Assembly (NCBI GenBank): GCA_017965475.1
Contig: JAGCPV010000035.1
Location: forward strand, 1-32,618
Origin: Prevotella sp.
Lineage (GTDB): Bacteria; Bacteroidota; Bacteroidia; Bacteroidales; Bacteroidaceae
Direction of reading: 5' to 3'
DNA: 32,618 bases
Each line of letters starts with the position of its first letter. Positions within the stretch are counted from its first letter, which is position 1. Position numbers and translations under genes: made by a program. Under the pieces are notes generated by a model. It did not search any database, had not been told where the DNA came from, and saw nothing but the letters and a program-made list of their open reading frames with translations. Shown in pieces: positions 22,756-30,786 of this stretch.

Positions 22756-25407
22756 TTACTCCTGAGAGGTCTTCGGACAGACGATATCCTTCAGGGCTGA
22801 ACCGAAGATGATATACTGCGTATTACCAGCGATGGTACCTTCGTTCTGCCCCCAGAGGAAGGGCCAGTCGTCGTAGTTCTCGAAATGGTCGGGCTTGCGG
22901 AACAGCAGACCAGGTGCCACGTTACCCGGGATAAACGAGAAGTCGGCGCGGTTGTTGCCATAGAACACCTGCTTCGGACGGGCGGCTCCCACCACAGCCA
23001 CGAACGAGTAGTTGTGATAGGGATGACAGCCGTAGAGCCAGTTAGCCACGCGATAGACCTCCTCCTTGCCGACGATGTCGGGGAAATAGATATGGGCGTA
23101 GTTGACCGTGATGCCGAAGTTCAGCACCATGTTCACACCGGCCCAGTTACCGAGTCCGATAGGCACGCCGTAAGGATTATTCGTGTCGAAGCCCTTGATA
23201 TATTGCTCGTATTTCTCCACGTAGGGACGGAGCTTCGTCTTGTAGGCCTCGTCCATATAGGGTACGGCGTCGAGGGCGGTCTGCATGTTGCCGGACAGAC
23301 GCAACTCCAAGGCATCCCAGATTTGCTTCTCAAAATTGTCGAGATACTGCTTCTCCTGTGTGGCGCCGAAGAGCATCAGGTTGGTAGCCATGTCACCGAG
23401 CTGTTCACGGTTCTTGCGACTGCGCTCCATCAGTTTCTGGCGTTTCTTGTCGATCTGACCCATGGCCTGCCGGGGGTTGGCGATGCTCGTCTGTTCTGAA
23501 CCATCGAGCCAAGCGAATTCATCGTCCGCCTGTGCTCTGGCTGCCGTACGTTGGGCGATGAGTTCCGTCGCTTCCTGCATCAGTCGCTTCGACTGGATAA
23601 GGGCGCGGTTAGCCAGGTCGTCGTTGTAGCCTTTGAGGGCATGACTGGCGGCGGCGAACATCGTGGCGGCGCGCAGGTCGAGCTGGGGATTGCGCGTCGT
23701 AAAGGCCCACATGTCGTCGGGTGTACCACTGCGCTTGCCGTCAGCACTAACCTCGTAGGGCTTCAGACTCGGGTCGTAGTGCAGACCGTCGGTGATCGAA
23801 GCTGCGTCGCCTAAGTGATGATAGTTGTCGAGGATGGAGTTGGAGAGGGTAGAGGCCATGTGTCCGATCTGTTCGGCCTGGGCCACGAGGTTCAGGGTGC
23901 CATGCTCGATGAACTGCAGGATGTCGGGTACGCCGTCAGGACGGTGCAGATCGACATAACGCTGCTTCTGACTGACAAAGGTTTCGTCGCGCAGAGGCTT
24001 GAAGAGTTCCCAGGCGCGGATGAAGTTCTGTACCACGTTGATATTCGAGCCCGTCTCGATGTCGAAGTCGCCGGCATCGAAGAATCCGCCGATGTTCAGA
24101 CCGGGAATCAGTTCCAGCGGCTTATATTTCGTGTCGGTGGTCGGACCCTGACGGTGCAGGTCGAAGTGGTCGCTCTCAGGGGCTTGCAGGTAGCCTTCCT
24201 TGAAGGGTTCGCCGTGCCAGGTGCGGTAACCCTCGGTGACGTACATGTGGTTCATGTGGATGGGTACCCAGACATCGGTCGTGGCGTCCGTGATCTTGTC
24301 ATAAACATGGTCATCGATCAGGAAGTCATTGGTCCGCGTGTCTCCATACTGGATATAATAGACGCCTGGCTGTCTGACAGACGAGAAATCAAACTTCACA
24401 TAATTATATTTAAAGTAGGCGCCCCAAGTGGTGATGTCGCCTTCGAAGGCTTTCTCCACGCTGCCGTCCTCCAGGATGCGCATCAGGGAGGCTTTGGCCT
24501 GTGGCTGGTCATTCATGTCGAGTTCGATGACGGCCACCTTCGGCTGTTCGGGGATATAGCCAACCTGTGAGAAACCGATGTTGGGCTTCCTGATCCACCC
24601 AGGGATGGCGTTTGGCTCCACCGTCCAGGTGAAGACCTTTCCCGTTTTGCCCTTCGGCAATACACTGCGCAGCACGAACCAGCCGTTCTGGGCCAGCATG
24701 CGGCCGTCGAAGAGCTTCAACTCTGCATCACTGCTGATGCTGATCATCCGCTCCGGGTCGTCGGTGGCCACCACGATGCGATGGCCCGTCTCCATGGGTA
24801 GGGGATCCACGAAACGGTCGGTGCCACGGTCGTCGTAGGTCTTGAAGCCTTTGAACTGACGGGGTTTCTCGCTGTTGGGACGCGTGACGGTCAGACTGGT
24901 GGCATAACGGGGGAAACGGTTCAGTCGGCCGTCCATGGTGTAGGTCTTCAGCCAATACTGTGAGGGCAGGAACTCCAGATTGAAGCCCGCCTCACCAGCC
25001 AGGGCGTCGGGCACAGGCTGGTCGAGCCACACGGCAATCTCTACGGCCTTTCCCTTGGCCGTTACCACCACACGACTGTCAAAGTCATAATCGTCGTAAC
25101 GCATCGTCACCTCAATGCTGCCGTTTTCACGGTTCACCTTACGGTCGGTCATCTTCGGCACGAGATCCCACTGCTCGGGGGTGTTGTTCAGACGCACCGC
25201 TCCGCCCTGGACGGTACGTACCCCATGATGGATGATCTCGATACCCGAGTTCTTCTCGTCGTTGAACCCGCCGTTGAAACTGTTGCTGAACACCAGCACG
25301 TTCACACCTTGCCGTTCGAAATACTCACGGTCGTTAAGTCTTAAGTCTTGTGCCATCGTCGAGGCACTGATCGCTATCACAATAGCCGATAACAAGAGTC
25401 TCTTCAT
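22756..25407 (-). CDS. Secreted glycoside hydrolase family 9 enzyme with N-terminal beta domain and CelD-N Ig domain
   Basis: The 883-residue protein has a signal peptide (MKRLLLSAIVIAISASTMAQ). A beta-rich N-terminal domain (about 25-270) is of a type not usual for GH9. A CelD_N immunoglobulin-like domain (about 277-366: FSQVGYIPEQPKVAVIEL, GVYYIQYGDTRTNDFLI) and a GH9 (alpha/alpha)6 barrel (about 370-873) follow. Catalytic features are DAGD (444-447, base aspartates), GCHPYHNYSF (His795) and LWGQNEGT, whose Glu856 fits the general acid. GH9 enzymes invert beta-glucosidic links, mostly in beta-glucans and xyloglucan, though some act on glucosamine; the substrate is not evident here. A spacer region (about 605-670) is charged and helical. 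It is divergent from the GH97 gene. Confidence 0.86.
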   Translation of the reverse strand: MKRLLLSAIVIAISASTMAQDLRLNDREYFERQGVNVLVFSNSFNGGFNDEKNSGIEIIHHGVRTVQGGAVRLNNTPEQWDLVPKMTDRKVNRENGSIEVTMRYDDYDFDSRVVVTAKGKAVEIAVWLDQPVPDALAGEAGFNLEFLPSQYWLKTYTMDGRLNRFPRYATSLTVTRPNSEKPRQFKGFKTYDDRGTDRFVDPLPMETGHRIVVATDDPERMISISSDAELKLFDGRMLAQNGWFVLRSVLPKGKTGKVFTWTVEPNAIPGWIRKPNIGFSQVGYIPEQPKVAVIELDMNDQPQAKASLMRILEDGSVEKAFEGDITTWGAYFKYNYVKFDFSSVRQPGVYYIQYGDTRTNDFLIDDHVYDKITDATTDVWVPIHMNHMYVTEGYRTWHGEPFKEGYLQAPESDHFDLHRQGPTTDTKYKPLELIPGLNIGGFFDAGDFDIETGSNINVVQNFIRAWELFKPLRDETFVSQKQRYVDLHRPDGVPDILQFIEHGTLNLVAQAEQIGHMASTLSNSILDNYHHLGDAASITDGLHYDPSLKPYEVSADGKRSGTPDDMWAFTTRNPQLDLRAATMFAAASHALKGYNDDLANRALIQSKRLMQEATELIAQRTAARAQADDEFAWLDGSEQTSIANPRQAMGQIDKKRQKLMERSRKNREQLGDMATNLMLFGATQEKQYLDNFEKQIWDALELRLSGNMQTALDAVPYMDEAYKTKLRPYVEKYEQYIKGFDTNNPYGVPIGLGNWAGVNMVLNFGITVNYAHIYFPDIVGKEEVYRVANWLYGCHPYHNYSFVAVVGAARPKQVFYGNNRADFSFIPGNVAPGLLFRKPDHFENYDDWPFLWGQNEGTIAGNTQYIIFGSALKDIVCPKTSQE

Positions 25408-25438
25408 ATCATTTAGTTATTAGTGCGAAAATCTGTGG

Positions 25439-25497
25439 CAAATATAAGCATTTTTTTCCATAAGTCATGACATTTTCCTTATTTTTTTGTAAATTTG
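25439..25497. promoter_or_regulatory. Divergent GH9/GH97 promoter region with central palindrome
   Basis: The -7 boxes are TATATTTG on minus (25446-25439) and TAAATTTG on plus (25490-25497). Neither has a TTTG -33 box. Both -33 positions converge on the perfect palindrome GTCATGAC (25464-25471), about 20 bp from each -7. The layout suggests one regulator binding at the palindrome to control both enzymes. Confidence 0.55.
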
Positions 25498-25526
25498 CGG
25501 CCGAATTAGTTATCAACCAGAACTAT

Positions 25527-27323
25527 ATGAATACATTATTACTATCTTTGGCATTGTTCGTGGGTGTGGTCTCACCTAACGGAAAACTGTCTGTCAAGAC
25601 TGTGGACAAGAACCTGGAAATCTGTTACGAGCAGCAGCGCGTGCTGGAACTGGCGGATGTTCCCTTTGGCGAATTGACGTTCGTCAGGGAGGTGAAGGAC
25701 GACTATCGGATGCTGGAGGGAAAGCGCCTGCACTGTACCAATGTGGCCAATGAGTATCAGGCACCGCTCGGTCAGGATGCCAAGGTGGTGATGAGGCTCT
25801 ACAACGACGGCATTGCCTTCCGTTACGAATATACCAACCTGTTGAGTCAGAAACAGCCAGAGGAGCAGACGGTCTATCTGATCCCGGAGGGCACGAAGCG
25901 CTGGTTCATGCAGTGGGCGGAGTCCTATGAGGGCTTCTTTCCGCTGAACACCACTTATAAAGAGAAGCCTGTCCCGTCGTTCAGCGGTATCTTCGCGTCT
26001 GCCGACGGCTGGAACAACCGATGGGCCTATCCTGCACTTCTGGAACCTGCTGACGGTGTGTTTGCACTGATCTCCGAAGCGAACATCGAACGGCGGCAGA
26101 GTGCCTCATGCCTGTTCAACGACGGAGAGCGTTTCCGTGTCGTGCCTGCGGAGAACAACCTGGAACTAAACGGCGACTGGCATACGCCCTGGCGTGTGGT
26201 TATCATCGGTCAGCTGGCCGATATCGTGGAATCCACTCTGGTGACGGATGTCAGTGAATCTTCCCGCTTGGAAGATGTCAGCTGGATCAAGCCTGGTGTG
26301 GTGTCGTGGATTTACTGGGCCAACAATCATGGTTCCAACGACTACTCTATTATTATTAAATATGTGGAGATGGCTGTCCAGTTACACCTGCCCTACGTAC
26401 TCATCGATGCTGAATGGGACGAGATGAAGGATGGCAAGACCATTGAAGATGCGGTGGCCTATGCCAAGGCTAAGGGTATCAAACCGCTGATTTGGTACAA
26501 CTCGTCGGTAGGTTGGGTCGATGGTGCTCCCGGACCGAAGTATCGTCTGAACAAGCCCGAGGACCGTGAGAGGGAATTTGCCTGGTGCGAGAAAATCGGT
26601 GTGGCTGGTGTGAAGATCGATTTCTTCTCCGGCGATAACCAGATGAACATGGACTATTGCCAGGATCTGCTGGAATGTGCTGCCCGCCATCATCTCTTGG
26701 TCAATTTCCATGGTGCGCCCATCCCCCGCGGTTGGCAGCGTACCTATCCGAACCTGCTCTCGACGGAGGGCGTCTATGGTGCTGAATGGTATAATAACGT
26801 GCCGACCTTCACGGAAAAGGCAGCCTGTCATAACGCGACGCTGCCCTTCACCCGTAATGTCATCGGACCGATGGACTACACGCCCTGTGCCTTCAGTGAC
26901 TCACAGCACCCGCATATCACCTCGCTGGCGCATGAGCTGGCTCTCACCGTGCTCTATGAGAGTGGTCTGCAGCATCTCGCCGACCGTCCGGAGAGTTTCC
27001 TCGCCCAACCGGAGGAGGTCCAGACCTTCCTCGGGCAGTTGCCCGTTGTCTGGGATGAGACCCATTTCGTCAGCGGTTACCCTGGTGAGAGTGCCGTGCT
27101 GGCCCGTCGGTATGGTGATACGTGGTACGTCGCAGGTATCAATGGCTCCGACGAACTGCAGATGCTCCCCACCGACCTCAGCTTTATAGGAAACGGATTT
27201 CGGAGCGCCCGGATGTTTGCCGACGATGCCACCGGACAGTGGCAAATCAGCACCCTCTTACAGCTGCCTTTACAGGTTGTCTGTCAGCCGCGCGGCGGTT
27301 TCGTTTTGTTGATTCAGATGTAA
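25527..27323 (+). CDS. Glycoside hydrolase family 97, probable retaining alpha-galactosidase-type
   Basis: The 598-residue secreted enzyme has a signal peptide (MNTLLLSLALFVGVVS), an N-terminal beta-supersandwich (about 17-255; SPNGKLSVKTV, MRLYNDGIAFRYEYTN), a (beta/alpha)8 barrel (about 256-490) and a C-terminal beta domain. In the barrel, GVKIDFFSGDNQ gives Asp365 and STEGVYGAEW gives Glu420. Their 55-residue spacing equals that of the nucleophile and acid/base I recall for the retaining GH97 alpha-galactosidase of B. thetaiotaomicron (Asp415/Glu470), and differs from the inverting SusB type. The start at 25527 is chosen because the -7 box (25490-25497) lies upstream of it. It precedes the SusC/SusD pair on the same strand. 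Confidence 0.86.
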   Translation: MNTLLLSLALFVGVVSPNGKLSVKTVDKNLEICYEQQRVLELADVPFGELTFVREVKDDYRMLEGKRLHCTNVANEYQAPLGQDAKVVMRLYNDGIAFRYEYTNLLSQKQPEEQTVYLIPEGTKRWFMQWAESYEGFFPLNTTYKEKPVPSFSGIFASADGWNNRWAYPALLEPADGVFALISEANIERRQSASCLFNDGERFRVVPAENNLELNGDWHTPWRVVIIGQLADIVESTLVTDVSESSRLEDVSWIKPGVVSWIYWANNHGSNDYSIIIKYVEMAVQLHLPYVLIDAEWDEMKDGKTIEDAVAYAKAKGIKPLIWYNSSVGWVDGAPGPKYRLNKPEDREREFAWCEKIGVAGVKIDFFSGDNQMNMDYCQDLLECAARHHLLVNFHGAPIPRGWQRTYPNLLSTEGVYGAEWYNNVPTFTEKAACHNATLPFTRNVIGPMDYTPCAFSDSQHPHITSLAHELALTVLYESGLQHLADRPESFLAQPEEVQTFLGQLPVVWDETHFVSGYPGESAVLARRYGDTWYVAGINGSDELQMLPTDLSFIGNGFRSARMFADDATGQWQISTLLQLPLQVVCQPRGGFVLLIQM

Positions 27324-27390
27324 CAAAAGACTTGTTTTTGTGTAACATTTTAAGACTTTGTTACGTTTTGCAAAATGTGTGTTACATTTT
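27319..27390 (+). promoter_or_regulatory. Array of four phased TGTWAC boxes upstream of SusC
   Basis: Direct copies of TGTAAC/TGTTAC followed by an A- or T-tract lie at 27319 (TGTAACAAAA), 27341 (TGTAACATTTT), 27359 (TGTTACGTTTT) and 27380 (TGTTACATTTT). Spacing is 22, 18 and 21 bp, close to two helical turns. The first overlaps the GH97 stop codon. The array ends 26 bp before the -7 box, so a bound protein would sit at or upstream of -33, as expected for an activator. Confidence 0.65.
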
Positions 27391-27416
27391 ACAAAGTCGT
27401 TAAGTTAAAATTATAA

Positions 27417-27424
27417 TATCTTTG
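27417..27424 (+). promoter_or_regulatory. SusC promoter -7 box without -33 box
   Basis: TATCTTTG matches the -7 consensus and lies 80 bp before the SusC start. The position 19-20 bp upstream has no TTTG, consistent with activator-dependent transcription. The predicted leader of about 75 nt is AT-rich and longer than others in the window. Confidence 0.65.
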
Positions 27425-27504
27425 CACACGAATTGCGTGTATGCCTAAAATATGTGAATGTATCTACATTATAAATAACAATTACCTAACTAATTAATTA
27501 AATT

Positions 27505-30500
27505 ATGTGGAATTTTAAATCACTACAAAAGCCGTTAGTGTTTCTGTTCCTGCTCTGTTTGTTCCCACTGGGAGCGATGGCTCAGAGCACCATCAAGGGA
27601 ACAGTTCTCGATGAAGCAGGTGAGCCGATCATCGGTGCCAGTGTGAAGGTGATGGGTACCAAGACTGGTGCAGTCACTGACTTCAATGGTAACTTCAGTG
27701 TTCAGGCTGATGCCAACGCTGCGCTTCAGATCTCTTACATCGGTTACACCCCTGCCACCGTTAAGTTGAATGGTCGCAGCGAGATTACCATTTCGTTGAA
27801 AGAAGACTCCCAGACCCTGAGCGACGTGGTCGTGATCGGTTATGGCGTCCAGAAGAAGAGTGACCTGACTGGTGCCGTTGCCTCACTGAAGGGTGACGAC
27901 ATCAAGAACCTGAGCACCTCCGATGCCGGTGCAGCCATGCAGGGTAAGGTGTCTGGTGTGCAGATCATCAACACCGGTGCTCCTGGTGCTGGTGCTACCA
28001 TCCGTGTTCGTGGTTACTCCTCGAACTCTGGTAACCTTGGCCCGCTGCTCATCGTCGATGGTCTGAAGGTTGACAATATCCAGTATCTGGATCCTTCTTT
28101 GATTGAGTCTATGGAAGTCCTGAAGGATGGTGCCTCTGCAGCCATCTACGGTGCCCAGGCTGGTAACGGTGTCGTGCTGATCACCACCAAGAACGGTTCC
28201 AAGGGTACTGCTAAGATTTCCTATACCTTGAAGGCTGCCAGCCAGTCACTTGGTAAGAAGGCTGACCTCTACGATGCCAAGACCTGGATTGACTATCACA
28301 AGTACTTGGGCGACCTGACTGACACGGAGCTCGAGTCTAACAATTACAATGGACAGGATACTGACTGGTACGATGAGGTGTTCGAGAACAGCTGGAGCAT
28401 GCAGCACACCATCACCGTTGAGGGTGGTAACGACAAGGGTCACTTCCTGGCCAACATCGGTATCGTTAACAACGATGGTATTGTGAAGGGTGACAAGGAT
28501 ACCTATAAGCGCTTCTCTGGTCAGGTGAATGCCGACTATAAGATCTATAAGTGGTTGACTGTTCAGAGCAACACCTCTATTGAGAAGTGGAAGACAAAGT
28601 CTCTGGGTGACGGTTACGGTGGTTTCTTGAACTCTGTCGTTTCTATCGACCCGCTGACCGCTCCTTATATTTACAGTGAGGATGACTTCGGTCAGAATGT
28701 TGCCTCTGAGTGGGAGAAGGAAGGCCACGGCAATCTGCTGCTGCCTCCCGGCTTCGACGAGAACAATCCTGTATGGTACGGTACCTCTAAGTATGTGGAG
28801 GAAGCTACCGGTAACCCGCTCGGACAGCGCGACCGCGCTAACGGTTACAGCGAGGGTATCAACATCCGTGGATCTCTGGCTGCCAACCTGATTCCGTTCG
28901 ATTTCCTGACTATTACCTCTCGTCTCGGCTATCGTATTGCACAGGGCAATAGCCATAACTACAGTGAGCCTTACTTCCTGTCTTCAATGGCCAAGGCCGA
29001 CAGCTATCTGATTAATGCTCAAACTAGTGCCAGCCTCTACTATCAGTGGGAGAACTTCGCTAACTTCAACAAACAGTTCGGCAAGCACAACGTAGGCGCC
29101 ATGATCGGTATGTCCTTTGAGAAGAACCATAGTGACAATACATGGGCACAGTCAACGGATACAAATATGATCCTTGAAGGTGACCATGCCCCCAACTACC
29201 GCTACATCAGCTATCTGAATGCCAACGGTAAGGAGCACCTGAGTGCGACCAACGCTCCTGGTGACAACACCAGCCTGTCATACTTTGGCCGTCTGTCTTA
29301 CTCGTTCGACGACCGCTACTTCCTGCAGTTCAACTACCGTGCAGATGCCTTCGACTCCTCGAAGCTGGCCAAGGACAACCGCTGGGGTTACTTCCCCTCA
29401 TTCTCTGCAGGTTGGACGATCAGCAATGAGAAGTTCTTCAAGAATGCCATCAGCACCGACGCCGTCTCCTTCCTGAAGATCCGCGGATCTTGGGGTCGTA
29501 ACGGTAACGTGAATGTGCTGTATGGTTACAAGCACACACCTACCATCGGTATCGGTGGTTACTACTACTACACGGGTGAGGGTGATGCCGGTGACAATCA
29601 GGTGACTGGTGCCAAGCCTTCATCTCTGGCTAATCCCGAGCTGACCTGGGAGACCTCTGAGCAGATCGACCTTGGTCTTGATGCCCGTTTCCTGGCCAAC
29701 CGTCTGTCATTCGGACTTGACTGGTATCGCAAGATGACCAAGGACCTGCTGATCGATGTGGAGCCAGACCCCGCCATGGGCTTCTCCTCTGCAACCGTGA
29801 ACTGCGGTGAGATCCTGAACACCGGTTTCGATTTCGAACTCGGCTGGCGTGACCAGATCGGTGACTTCAGATACAGCATTTTGACGAACTTCTCTACCCT
29901 GAAGAACGAGGTTCAGAATGTGGGTTCACTCCCGCGCTATGTCGGTGGTGGTCCGAGCGGATTCAACAACAAGCTGGCTCCCTGTATGGAGGTCGGTCAT
30001 CCTATCTGGTACTTCCGCGGCTACAACTATGCTGGTGTGTATAGCCAGAACCTGATCCAGACGAATGACACGGAATTTGATCCCGCCAACATCGGACGTC
30101 CTCTGTACTATGGTCAGGTTCCCGTCCTCGACGCTGATGGCAATCAGGTGAATGATGCTGATGGCAATCCTCTGTACCAGAGAGGTCTGACCCTGTCTCC
30201 TTCTGAGGAGGATAAGGAGGATCTTGGCTGCGGTATCCCCAAGTTCACCTACGGTATCACCCTGAACCTTGAGTACAAGGGCTTCGACTTCACTGTATTC
30301 GGTACTGGTGCCTATGGCAACAAGATCTACAACTTCATGGTATCTGCAGACCGTCCTCGTATCAACGGTATCACCACCTTCTGGGAGGATTCCTGGAGGC
30401 AGGATGAGGCCGGTAACTGGACCGAAGGTCAGTATCCTGACATGAAGGTTGTCTCTAAGGACTGGATCTTCTACAGCTCTTCAGCTGCCATCTTCAGCGG

Positions 30501-30753
30501 TGCTTACTTCAAGTTCAAGCAGATCCAGCTGGGTTACACGATTCCTTCTAAGATCACGAAGAAGTTCCTTGTCAGCCAGCTCCGACTCTATGCTTCTCTC
30601 GACGACTATTTCACCATTACCAGCTATCCCGGTGCCGATCCTGAGACTGCAACCGTTTCAAGCGGCAACGATAACGGTCGTATGCGTGGTTTCGATAATG
30701 GTACTTATCCGACTTCCAAGAAGATCGTCTTTGGTGTAAATATCTCATTCTAA
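27505..30753 (+). CDS. SusC-like TonB-dependent outer membrane transporter
   Basis: The 1082-residue protein has a signal peptide (MWNFKSLQKPLVFLFLLCLF to about 26, cleaved after AMA) and a CarboxypepD_reg domain (about 28-105: TIKGTVLDEAGEPIIGASVK, DFNGNFSV, ISYIGYTP). The TonB box DVVVIGYG is at 107-114, and a plug domain follows (about 116-230: AAMQGKVSGVQI, IRVRGYSS, LLIVDGL, MEVLKDGASAAIYGAQAGNG). A beta-barrel continues to the C-terminus, ending IVFGVNISF. It would import glycan fragments across the outer membrane with SusD as lid. A tandem 8-residue motif DADGNQVN/DADGNPLY lies in an extracellular-loop-like stretch. Codon use is strongly biased, as in highly expressed genes. SusD follows 33 bp later. 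Confidence 0.95.
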   Translation: MWNFKSLQKPLVFLFLLCLFPLGAMAQSTIKGTVLDEAGEPIIGASVKVMGTKTGAVTDFNGNFSVQADANAALQISYIGYTPATVKLNGRSEITISLKEDSQTLSDVVVIGYGVQKKSDLTGAVASLKGDDIKNLSTSDAGAAMQGKVSGVQIINTGAPGAGATIRVRGYSSNSGNLGPLLIVDGLKVDNIQYLDPSLIESMEVLKDGASAAIYGAQAGNGVVLITTKNGSKGTAKISYTLKAASQSLGKKADLYDAKTWIDYHKYLGDLTDTELESNNYNGQDTDWYDEVFENSWSMQHTITVEGGNDKGHFLANIGIVNNDGIVKGDKDTYKRFSGQVNADYKIYKWLTVQSNTSIEKWKTKSLGDGYGGFLNSVVSIDPLTAPYIYSEDDFGQNVASEWEKEGHGNLLLPPGFDENNPVWYGTSKYVEEATGNPLGQRDRANGYSEGINIRGSLAANLIPFDFLTITSRLGYRIAQGNSHNYSEPYFLSSMAKADSYLINAQTSASLYYQWENFANFNKQFGKHNVGAMIGMSFEKNHSDNTWAQSTDTNMILEGDHAPNYRYISYLNANGKEHLSATNAPGDNTSLSYFGRLSYSFDDRYFLQFNYRADAFDSSKLAKDNRWGYFPSFSAGWTISNEKFFKNAISTDAVSFLKIRGSWGRNGNVNVLYGYKHTPTIGIGGYYYYTGEGDAGDNQVTGAKPSSLANPELTWETSEQIDLGLDARFLANRLSFGLDWYRKMTKDLLIDVEPDPAMGFSSATVNCGEILNTGFDFELGWRDQIGDFRYSILTNFSTLKNEVQNVGSLPRYVGGGPSGFNNKLAPCMEVGHPIWYFRGYNYAGVYSQNLIQTNDTEFDPANIGRPLYYGQVPVLDADGNQVNDADGNPLYQRGLTLSPSEEDKEDLGCGIPKFTYGITLNLEYKGFDFTVFGTGAYGNKIYNFMVSADRPRINGITTFWEDSWRQDEAGNWTEGQYPDMKVVSKDWIFYSSSAAIFSGAYFKFKQIQLGYTIPSKITKKFLVSQLRLYASLDDYFTITSYPGADPETATVSSGNDNGRMRGFDNGTYPTSKKIVFGVNISF

Positions 30754-30786
30754 TATAGACGGACAGAAGGATTGAACTTTTAAATA

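Noticed and set aside
23815-24570. Plus-strand open frame of 251 codons inside the GH9 gene
   Set aside because: It is antisense to the GH9 catalytic domain and has a V/L/D-rich shadow composition with no domain signature.
25467-25526. Upstream start for the GH97 gene (MTFSLFF...)
   Set aside because: It would place the promoter -7 box inside the coding region; the signal peptide starts cleanly at 25527.
28246-28956. Minus-strand open frame of 236 codons within SusC
   Set aside because: It is antisense to the SusC plug and barrel start and arises from strong codon bias.
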